Assembly: GCA_023390155.1 (NCBI GenBank)
Contig: JAEWDJ010000420.1
Coordinates: forward strand, 1-6,254
Origin: Actinomycetes bacterium
GTDB taxonomy: Bacteria; Actinomycetota; Actinomycetes; Actinomycetales; Microbacteriaceae
DNA: 6,254 nt
Direction of reading: 5' to 3'
The notes beneath the pieces were generated by a model. That model was not told the origin of the DNA. It was given only the letters and a program-made list of their open reading frames with translations, and did no database searches. Shown here piece after piece: positions 1 to 5,432 of this stretch. Each line of letters starts with the position of its first letter. Position 1 is the stretch's first letter. Position numbers and translations under genes: made by a program.

Positions 1-13
1 ACGACGGTTCGGG

Positions 14-1630
14 TCAGTGGTGGTCGTGACCCGACTCGAGCTCGCCCTTGGTCGGCGGCACGAGACGGTCCTCGAAGAACCAGCGGGAGAGGCTCCCGCG
101 CACCCGGTTGCCCATGGTGATCTTGCCCTGCTTGTTCGGGCGGATCATCAGCGGCTCGTAGGCCTCGAAGCTCACCAGACGCCAGCGCTCGTAGTCGCTG
201 AGCTGCTCGTGCACCTCGATGAACTCGCCACCGGGGAGCTTCACGATGCGGCCGGTCTCGTACCCGTGCAGCGCGATCGAGCGGTCCTTCTTCTGCAGGG
301 CCAGGCAGACGCGACGCGTCACGACGAAGGCGATCAGCGGGCCGAGGAAGAGCAGGGCCTGGAGGGTGTGGATCACGCCCTCCATCGTCAGCTTGAAGTG
401 CGTGGCGATGAGGTCCGAGCTCGCGGCCGCCCAGAAGACGGCGTAGAACGTGACACCGGCGGCACCGATGGCGGTACGCGTGGCCGCGTTGCGCGGGCGG
501 TCCAGGATGTGGTGCTCTCGCTTGTCGCCGGTGATCCAGGCCTCGATGAACGGGTAGATCAGCACCGTCACGATGAACAGGCCGAGGATCGCCACCGGGA
601 TGATGATGTTGAACGACCAGGTGCGGTCGAGCCACACGAACTCCCAGCCCGGCGGGACGAGACGCAGGGCGCCGTCCGCGAAGCCGATGTACCAGTCGGG
701 CTGGGTACCGGCGGAGACGGGGGAGGGGTCGTACGGACCGTAGTTCCAGATCGGGTTGATGGTGAAGAACGACGCCATGGCCGCGACGACACCGAACACG
801 ATGAAGAAGAAGCCGCCGGCCTTCGCGGCGTACACCGGCAGGACCGGGTAGCCGACGACGTTGCCCTGGGTGCGGCCCGGGGCGGCGTACTGCGTGTGCT
901 TGTGGATGACGACGAACATCAGGTGCAGCGCGATGAACGCGAGCACCATCGCCGGCAGCAGCAGGATGTGCAGCGTGTACAGGCGGCCGACGATCGCGGT
1001 GCCCGGGAACTCGCCGCCGAAGAGGAGGAACGAGATCCAGGTGCCGACCACGGGCAGGCCCTTGATCAGACCGTCGATGATGCGGAGGCCGTTGCCCGAG
1101 AGCAGGTCGTCCGGGAGGGAGTAGCCGGTGAAGCCCTCGGCCATCGCGAGGATGAAGAGGACGAAGCCGATCACCCAGTTGAGCTCGCGCGGCTTGCGGA
1201 ACGCACCCGTGAAGAAGATGCGGAGCATGTGCAGGCCGATGGCCGCCACGAACAGCAGCGCCGCCCAGTGGTGGATCTGCCGGACCAGGAGACCGCCGCG
1301 CACCTCGAACGAGATGTTGAGCGTCGACTCCATCGCCGCCGACATGTGGATGCCCTTCAGCGGCACGTACGAGCCGTGGTACACGACCTCGGCCATCGAT
1401 GCCTGGAAGAAGAACGTCAGGAAGGTGCCGGAGAGGAGGATGACGATGAAGCTGTAGAGCGCGACCTCACCGAGCAGGAACGACCAGTGGTCGGGGAAGA
1501 TCTTGCGCCCGAACTCCTTGACGGCGCCCGAGATGCTGGTGCGGTCTTCGATGTAGTTCGCGGCTGCTGCCGTGAAACCACCCTTCTTGACCGGTGAAGG
1601 TGCCGCGGGTGCGGCGGCTGTGGTGCTCAA
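14..1630 (-). CDS. qcrB: Cytochrome bc1 complex cytochrome b subunit QcrB
   Basis: Membrane cytochrome b of the actinobacterial bcc complex. It oxidises menaquinol at the Qo site and passes one electron across the membrane through two b haems to the Qi site. The protein has 538 residues, with about eight hydrophobic helices between residues 48 and 440. Haem ligands are visible as H120 and H134 in helix B and H221 and H236 in helix D; the 14 residues between the helix-D pair match b6-type rather than mitochondrial spacing. PDWY at 311-314 is the Qo-site PEWY motif in its actinobacterial form. A hydrophilic C-terminal tail of about 100 residues, ending in GHDHH, is presumably cytoplasmic and is longer than in mitochondrial cytochrome b. 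The start is TTG: it overlaps the qcrA stop as TTGA, has GGGAG five bases upstream, and no methionine codon occurs before residue 79. It is the last of the four cluster genes seen here; only 13 bases follow its stop, so a terminator or further operon genes cannot be judged. Confidence 0.97.
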   Translation of the reverse strand: MSTTAAAPAAPSPVKKGGFTAAAANYIEDRTSISGAVKEFGRKIFPDHWSFLLGEVALYSFIVILLSGTFLTFFFQASMAEVVYHGSYVPLKGIHMSAAMESTLNISFEVRGGLLVRQIHHWAALLFVAAIGLHMLRIFFTGAFRKPRELNWVIGFVLFILAMAEGFTGYSLPDDLLSGNGLRIIDGLIKGLPVVGTWISFLLFGGEFPGTAIVGRLYTLHILLLPAMVLAFIALHLMFVVIHKHTQYAAPGRTQGNVVGYPVLPVYAAKAGGFFFIVFGVVAAMASFFTINPIWNYGPYDPSPVSAGTQPDWYIGFADGALRLVPPGWEFVWLDRTWSFNIIIPVAILGLFIVTVLIYPFIEAWITGDKREHHILDRPRNAATRTAIGAAGVTFYAVFWAAASSDLIATHFKLTMEGVIHTLQALLFLGPLIAFVVTRRVCLALQKKDRSIALHGYETGRIVKLPGGEFIEVHEQLSDYERWRLVSFEAYEPLMIRPNKQGKITMGNRVRGSLSRWFFEDRLVPPTKGELESGHDHH

Positions 1631-2700
1631 TGGCGCTCCCAGAAGCTCGGGCCGACGGGCTCGGTGAAGTCGCTGCGGGCGACCAGGTAGCCATCGGCGT
1701 CAACGGTGATCGGGAGCTGCGGCAGCGGACGCTTGGCCGGCCCGAAGATGACCTCGGCCTCGTGCGTGATGTCGAACTGCGACTGGTGGCACGGGCAGAG
1801 CAGGTGGTGAGTCTGCTGCTCGTAGAGCGCCACCGGGCACCCGACGTGCGTGCAGATCTTGGAGTAGGCGACGATTCCGTCGTAGTTCCAGTTCTCACGG
1901 CCCTTGGAGACGTGGAGGTCTTCGGGCTTGAGGCGCATGAGCAGGACGGCCGCCTTGGCCTTCTGCTCGAGCAGGTCGTCGGTCTCGTTGAGGCCCTCGG
2001 GGATCACGTGGAACGCGCTGCCGAGGGTGACGTCGGAGGCCTTGATCGGCGTGCCGGACGGGTCGCGGGTCAGGCGGACGCCCTTGGCCCACATGGTCTG
2101 CGAGAGCAGCTCCACCGGGTCCTCGTCCTGCGGGGCGAGGCCGCGGAACAGCACGACCGCGGGGAGCGGGAAGGCGATCAGCGCGCCGATGAGGCTGTTG
2201 CGGACGAGCGTGCGGCGGTTGAAGCCGGACTCCTCGTCGGCCTGGCGGAAGATCTCCGCCGCCCGCTCGGTCGTGCCCTCGCTGCCGCGCACGGGGTGGC
2301 GCAGGTCGACGCCCTCCTTCTCGTGCATGAGCGCCTTGCCCCAGTGGACGGCGCCGATGCCGATGGCGAGGAGGGCCAGCGTGATGCCGATGCCGATGAA
2401 CAGATTGTTCAGGCGGACCGACCCCGGGTCACTGTCGTCGATGGGGAAGGCCAGGTACGCGGCCACCGCCCAGATGCTGCCGGCGATCGACAGGTAGAAC
2501 AGCGTGTAGACGGTGCGCTCGGCGCGCCGCTCCTTCTTGGGGTCGAGGTCGGTGACGCGCGGCCGGTGCGGCGGGAAGCCGGGGTTCTCGGGCGCGTCGC
2601 GGACGACGATCGCCGTCCCCGAGTCACCCGTGCGGTGGGCGTCGACGGCTGACGAACTGGCTGGCGTCAGCTCGTGACCGCCGTTCTCGTCCTGTGCCAT
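1627..2700 (-). CDS. qcrA: Cytochrome bc1 complex Rieske iron-sulfur subunit QcrA
   Basis: Rieske 2Fe-2S protein of the bcc complex; it takes the first electron from menaquinol at the QcrB Qo site and hands it to the QcrC haems. The protein has 357 residues. Cluster box I is CTHVGC (C283, H285, with disulfide C288) and box II is CPCHQSQFD (C302, H305, with disulfide C304). The glutamine after H305 replaces the glycine of mitochondrial proteins, as is usual in Actinomycetota. Three hydrophobic segments lie near residues 65-85, 98-118 and 168-186, matching the three-helix actinobacterial type rather than the single helix of proteobacteria. The twin-arginine sequence NRRTLVRNS (161-169) just before the third helix fits the known dual Sec/Tat insertion of actinobacterial Rieske proteins. 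The ATG is supported by AAGGAG four bases upstream. The frame stays open further upstream but there overlaps qcrC in another phase and has no family similarity. Confidence 0.97.
   Translation of the reverse strand: MAQDENGGHELTPASSSAVDAHRTGDSGTAIVVRDAPENPGFPPHRPRVTDLDPKKERRAERTVYTLFYLSIAGSIWAVAAYLAFPIDDSDPGSVRLNNLFIGIGITLALLAIGIGAVHWGKALMHEKEGVDLRHPVRGSEGTTERAAEIFRQADEESGFNRRTLVRNSLIGALIAFPLPAVVLFRGLAPQDEDPVELLSQTMWAKGVRLTRDPSGTPIKASDVTLGSAFHVIPEGLNETDDLLEQKAKAAVLLMRLKPEDLHVSKGRENWNYDGIVAYSKICTHVGCPVALYEQQTHHLLCPCHQSQFDITHEAEVIFGPAKRPLPQLPITVDADGYLVARSDFTEPVGPSFWERH
1636..1640 (-). promoter_or_regulatory. Ribosome binding site for qcrB TTG start
   Basis: GGGAG lies inside the last codons of qcrA, five bases before the TTG start of qcrB. 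With the TTGA overlap it supports TTG as the true start and suggests translational coupling of qcrB to qcrA. Confidence 0.6.
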
Positions 2701-2704
2701 TGTT

Positions 2705-2710
2705 CTCCTT
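2705..2710 (-). promoter_or_regulatory. Ribosome binding site for qcrA
   Basis: AAGGAG stands four bases before the qcrA ATG within the 38-base qcrC-qcrA spacer. It fixes the start at the MAQDEN methionine, although the frame remains open upstream. Confidence 0.75.
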
Positions 2711-2738
2711 CTTACGCTTTCTCTACGCTCAGTACCGG

Positions 2739-3557
2739 CTAGTTGGACTTCGCCGTGATCCACACGGTCAGAGCGACGATGGCGCCGAGACCGAAGATCC
2801 ACAGGAACAGGCCCTCGGCCACCGGGCCGAGCGAGCCGAGCTCGAAGCCGCCCGGGGACGGGTGCTCCTGGATGTACATGAGGTACGTGATGATGTCGGC
2901 CTTGCCCTGCGGGTCGATGTTCAGGTCGTTGAACACGGGCATGTTCTGCGGGCCGGTGATCATGGCCTCGTAGATGTGCTGGGCGCTCACGCCGGTCAGC
3001 GGCGGGGCGTACTTGCCCTCGGTGAGCGCACCACCGGCGCCCGCGACGTTGTGGCACATCGCGCAGTTGATGCGGAAGAGCTCGGCGCCCTTGGCCGCGT
3101 CGCCCTTGCCGTCGAGGTACTTCTGCTCCGGGATGGAGGGGCCCGGGGCCAGCGACGCGACGTAGTCGGCGAGGGCCGAGACCTGCTCGTCGGTGAACTG
3201 GACCGGCTTCTCCTGCGCCTGCGGGCCCTGCATCTGCATGGGCATGCGGCCGGTGCCGACCTGGAAGTCGACGGCGGCCGCGCCGACGCCGATCAGGCTC
3301 GGGGCCGCCTCGGTGCCCTGGGCCTCCATGCCGTGGCAGGTGGCGCAGTTGGCCTGGAAGAGCTTCTTGCCCTCGTCGACCGTGGCCTGGGAGGCCGCGG
3401 CGGGGGCGGTCTCCGCGGAGGCCGTGGAGGTGGTGAAGGCAGCGTAGGCGCCTCCGGTGAGGCCGAGACCGATCGCGAGGAGCGCGACGGCGGCCAGCGG
3501 GTGACGGCGACCGCTCTTACGAACGGGCTTCGCCTTGCTGCGGTTGTTCGAACGCAT
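2739..3557 (-). CDS. qcrC: Cytochrome bc1 complex diheme cytochrome c subunit QcrC
   Basis: Membrane-anchored diheme cytochrome cc of the bcc complex. In Actinomycetota it carries electrons from the Rieske protein directly to the CuA centre of the aa3 oxidase, so no soluble cytochrome c is needed. The protein has 272 residues. A basic N-terminus (residues 1-19) precedes a hydrophobic stretch at 20-41 that serves as export signal and probable anchor. Two cytochrome c domains follow: CATCH at 71-75 and CAMCH at 165-169 are the covalent haem sites. Likely axial methionines are M105 or M107 (GRMPMQM) and M206 (QNMPVF). A second membrane helix at about 247-267 ends in a short cytoplasmic AKSN tail. 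The ATG is the only start available, because an in-frame TGA lies nine bases upstream. The gene sits between ctaE and qcrA on the same strand and is probably cotranscribed with them. Confidence 0.97.
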   Translation of the reverse strand: MRSNNRSKAKPVRKSGRRHPLAAVALLAIGLGLTGGAYAAFTTSTASAETAPAAASQATVDEGKKLFQANCATCHGMEAQGTEAAPSLIGVGAAAVDFQVGTGRMPMQMQGPQAQEKPVQFTDEQVSALADYVASLAPGPSIPEQKYLDGKGDAAKGAELFRINCAMCHNVAGAGGALTEGKYAPPLTGVSAQHIYEAMITGPQNMPVFNDLNIDPQGKADIITYLMYIQEHPSPGGFELGSLGPVAEGLFLWIFGLGAIVALTVWITAKSN

Positions 3558-3570
3558 GGGGTGTGGTCAG

Positions 3571-3575
3571 CTCCT
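3571..3575 (-). promoter_or_regulatory. Possible ribosome binding site for qcrC, unusually distant
   Basis: AGGAG lies 13 bases before the qcrC ATG, farther than the usual 5-9. No other purine-rich site is closer, and the start cannot move upstream because TGA intervenes. The site is five bases after the tandem ctaE stop codons, so coupling to ctaE translation is possible. Confidence 0.5.
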
Positions 3576-3583
3576 GATTTCTA

Positions 3584-4228
3584 CTAACGGATGATGTAGA
3601 TGACCGCGAACAGTCCGATCCACACGACGTCGACGAAGTGCCAGTAGTAGGAGACGACGATGGCGCTGGTCGCCTCCTTGTGGCCGAAGTGCTTGACCGC
3701 GAACGCGCGGCCGATGACGAGGAGGAAGGCGATGAGGCCGCCGGTCACGTGGAGGCCGTGGAACCCGGTGGTCAGGTAGAACGCCGAGCCGTAGGCGTTC
3801 GAGCTGAGGGAGATGCCCTCGGTGACGAGCGTGGCGTACTCGAGGATCTGGCCCGAGACGAAGATGGCGCCCAGCACGTAGGAGAGCAGGAACCACTCGA
3901 CCATGCCCCACTTCCAGAACTGGAGGAGGCCCCCGGTCCGGTGCGCCTGCAGACGCTCTGCGGCGAACACCCCGAACTGGCAGGTGACGGAGCTGAGCAC
4001 GAGGATGGTCGTGTTCGTCGCCGCGTACGGGATGTTGAGGTGCGCCGTCTCGGCGGCCCAGAGGTCCGGCGACGTCGACTTGAGGGTGAAGTAGATCGCG
4101 AAGAGTCCCGCGAAGAACATCACCTCCGAGCCGAGCCAGACGATGGTGCCGACGGCCACGACGTTGGGCCGGTTGATCGCCGGCGCACTCGCTGCAGGGG
4201 AAATTGAGGTGCTCGTCACGTAACCCAT
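3584..4228 (-). CDS. ctaE: Cytochrome c oxidase (aa3) subunit III CtaE
   Basis: Subunit III of the aa3-type cytochrome c oxidase, a core membrane subunit without redox cofactors that stabilises the catalytic subunit I. The protein has 214 residues from the ATG, or 211 from the GTG at 4219. It shows about five membrane helices (roughly 24-47, 68-90, 110-132, 150-173, 190-212), the short bacterial form lacking the first two helices of the seven-helix mitochondrial protein. Family signatures are WLGSEVMFFAGLF (31-43, with the conserved glutamate E35), TGFHGLHV (154-161) and YYWHFVDVVW (194-203). The gene ends with tandem TAG TAG stops and leads the ctaE-qcrCAB cluster. The start is uncertain: neither ATG nor GTG has a Shine-Dalgarno sequence, and a -10-like CATAAT overlaps the ATG. 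I therefore favour a leaderless GTG start at 4219, giving the N-terminus MTSTSIS. The product call does not depend on this choice. Confidence 0.96.
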   Translation of the reverse strand: MGYVTSTSISPAASAPAINRPNVVAVGTIVWLGSEVMFFAGLFAIYFTLKSTSPDLWAAETAHLNIPYAATNTTILVLSSVTCQFGVFAAERLQAHRTGGLLQFWKWGMVEWFLLSYVLGAIFVSGQILEYATLVTEGISLSSNAYGSAFYLTTGFHGLHVTGGLIAFLLVIGRAFAVKHFGHKEATSAIVVSYYWHFVDVVWIGLFAVIYIIR

Positions 4229-4232
4229 TATG
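4227..4232 (-). promoter_or_regulatory. ctaE: Candidate -10 element for the ctaE-qcrCAB operon
   Basis: CATAAT matches five of six bases of the sigma-70-type -10 consensus. Seven bases separate it from the GTG at 4219-4217, so transcription could begin on the start codon itself. I see no good -35: the sequence 17 bases upstream is GAAAAC. The call rests on the hexamer, its position, and the absence of a Shine-Dalgarno sequence. Confidence 0.4.
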
Positions 4233-4306
4233 GCTGAAAAGAACCCGTGGTTTTCTCACCTGAAGGGTCTGAATTCGCCCCCAGTGTGGTTAGGCCGTCC
4301 TTAGTC

Positions 4307-4335
4307 GGGCCCGGGAGGGCGGCTCCCCGCGGCCC
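4307..4335. repeat. GC-rich imperfect inverted repeat upstream of trpD
   Basis: Outer arms GGGCC (4307-4311) and GGCCC (4331-4335) and inner arms GGGAG (4313-4317) and CTCCC (4323-4327) are complementary, with a five-base centre GGCGG. C4312 faces CGC, one base of which could extend the pairing. No T-run follows on either strand, so it does not look like an intrinsic terminator. It covers the expected -35 zone for the trpD promoter candidate and could be an operator, or chance in GC-rich DNA. Confidence 0.4.
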
Positions 4336-4347
4336 ATCCGCTGCCCA

Positions 4348-4353
4348 TAGGAT
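4348..4353 (+). promoter_or_regulatory. trpD: Candidate -10 element for trpD
   Basis: TAGGAT fits the TAnnnT pattern of actinobacterial -10 elements and ends six bases before the trpD ATG, the arrangement seen in leaderless transcripts of high-GC Gram-positives. No clear -35 is visible at 17 bases upstream. The overlapping AGGA could instead be a weak Shine-Dalgarno site for a longer transcript. Confidence 0.45.
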
Positions 4354-4359
4354 CGTCCC

Positions 4360-5409
4360 ATGACGGAATCGCAGTCCTGGTCCACCGTGCTCACGTCCCT
4401 CCTCGCGGGCGACGACCTCAGCGTGGCGGACGCGGCGTGGGCGATGGATCAGGTGATGACCGGGCGGGCGACGGACGCCCAGCTGGCCGGGTTCCTGATC
4501 GCCCTGCGGGTGAAGGGCGAGACCGTCGACGAGATCGTCGGCTTCCGCGACGCGATCCTCGATCACGCCGTCCCGCTGCCCGTCGACCCCATGGCGCTCG
4601 ACATCGTGGGCACCGGCGGCGACCGTTTCGGCACGGTGAACGTCTCGACGACGGCCTCGATCGTGGCGGCGGCCAGCGGCGTGCCGGTGATCAAGCACGG
4701 CAACAAGGCCGCGAGCTCCTCGTCGGGCTCCTCGGACGTGCTGGGCGCGCTGGGCATCGACCTCGCCCTCCCGGCCGAGCGCGTCGCGGAGGTGCTCCAG
4801 CGCACCGGCATCACGTTCGCGTACGCGAGCGCGTTCCACCCCGGCTTCGCCAACGCGGGCCCGGTCCGATCGCAGCTCGGCGTGCCGACCGTCTTCAACT
4901 ACCTCGGTCCGCTGTGCAACCCGGCGCGCCCCGAGGCGTCCGCGGTGGGCGTCGCGACGCTCGACCGCATCCCCCTGATCGTCGGCGTGTTCCAGACCCG
5001 CGGTGCGACCGCGCTGGTCTTCCGGGGCGACGACGGGCTGGACGAGCTGTCGACCACCGGTCACAGCCACGTCTGGGAGGTCTCCCGGGGCCTCGTGACC
5101 GAGCACGACATCGACCCGCGCGACCTGGGCATCCCGCGCGCGAGGATCGACGACCTGCTCGGCAAGGACGCCGCGTACAACGCGGCGGTCGTGCGTGCCG
5201 TGCTCGCGGGCGAAGAGGGTCCCGTGCGCGACATCGTGTTGCTCAACGCGGCGGCCGGGCTCGTGTCCTACGAGCTCGCGTCCGACCCGTCGAGGGTCCA
5301 GGACCCCATCCTGGATCGGTTCCGTTCGCAAATGGCGGTCGCCGCCGAGGCCATCGACTCCGGGGCTGCGGCCGCGAAGCTCGACGAGTGGGTGGCGGCG
5401 ACGCACTGA
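4360..5409 (+). CDS. trpD: Anthranilate phosphoribosyltransferase TrpD
   Basis: Cytoplasmic enzyme that transfers the phosphoribosyl group of PRPP to anthranilate, giving N-(5-phosphoribosyl)anthranilate, the second committed step of tryptophan synthesis. The protein has 349 residues, a normal length. A helical N-terminal domain (about 1-75) precedes the nucleoside-phosphorylase-like domain. Signature segments in order are GTGGD (84-88, PRPP binding), NVST (94-97), KHGN (112-115) followed by the serine-rich loop to D126, R170 with LGVPTVFNYLGPLCNP (173-188, anthranilate binding), and D228-E229 (magnesium binding). Residue 116 is lysine where arginine is common; this is conservative and activity is expected. 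The gene stands alone, away from other trp genes, and diverges from ctaE, as it does in Mycobacterium tuberculosis. The ATG is preceded by a -10-like TAGGAT rather than a clear ribosome binding site, so translation may be leaderless and trp attenuation is unlikely. Confidence 0.97.
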   Translation: MTESQSWSTVLTSLLAGDDLSVADAAWAMDQVMTGRATDAQLAGFLIALRVKGETVDEIVGFRDAILDHAVPLPVDPMALDIVGTGGDRFGTVNVSTTASIVAAASGVPVIKHGNKAASSSSGSSDVLGALGIDLALPAERVAEVLQRTGITFAYASAFHPGFANAGPVRSQLGVPTVFNYLGPLCNPARPEASAVGVATLDRIPLIVGVFQTRGATALVFRGDDGLDELSTTGHSHVWEVSRGLVTEHDIDPRDLGIPRARIDDLLGKDAAYNAAVVRAVLAGEEGPVRDIVLLNAAAGLVSYELASDPSRVQDPILDRFRSQMAVAAEAIDSGAAAAKLDEWVAATH

Positions 5410-5418
5410 CAGCAGTGG

Positions 5419-5426
5419 AAGGAAGG
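5419..5426 (+). promoter_or_regulatory. dhaK: Ribosome binding site for dhaK
   Basis: AAGGAAGG lies six bases before the ATG at 5433, within the 23-base gap after the trpD stop. It decides the dhaK start and is the clearest ribosome binding site on the plus strand here. Confidence 0.7.
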
Positions 5427-5432
5427 GTTTCG

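Larger units (their letters stand above)
4229..4359. other. Divergent intergenic region between ctaE and trpD
   Basis: This 131-base gap is the only sizeable non-coding stretch in the window. It must hold the promoters for the respiratory cluster (leftward) and for trpD (rightward). Visible in it are part of the leftward -10 candidate, the rightward -10 candidate at 4348-4353, and a GC-rich imperfect inverted repeat at 4307-4335. No plausible open reading frame, tRNA, leader peptide rich in tryptophan, or terminator with a T-run was seen. Confidence 0.7.

Noticed and set aside
17..1597. Long open frame on the plus strand opposite qcrB
   Set aside because: The translation is charged, low-complexity sequence rich in R, D, E and H with no membrane or domain pattern. 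It is the expected antisense shadow of a GC-rich gene, and qcrB is unmistakable on the other strand.
2711..2731. Short direct repeat (AGCGTAGA / AGCGTAAGA) in the qcrC-qcrA spacer
   Set aside because: Two short, imperfect copies in a 38-base gap next to a ribosome binding site; too little to call a binding site or repeat element.
2701..3057. Upstream extension of the qcrA frame into qcrC
   Set aside because: The extra residues are arginine- and proline-rich, out of phase with qcrC and without Rieske similarity. AAGGAG fixes the start at 2700.
4237..4254. Small imperfect palindrome (AAAACC, ACG, GGTTCTTTT on the minus strand) upstream of ctaE
   Set aside because: Only four perfect base pairs plus two more after a bulge. 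It could be an operator within the ctaE promoter spacer, but such matches are frequent by chance.
4307..4335. Reading the GC-rich hairpin as an intrinsic terminator
   Set aside because: No T-run follows on either strand, and neither flanking gene ends here; both diverge from this region.
4228..5406. Long minus-strand frame covering trpD and the intergenic region
   Set aside because: Its composition (repeated R, G, V, D, H) is that of an antisense shadow, while the plus strand carries all TrpD signature motifs.
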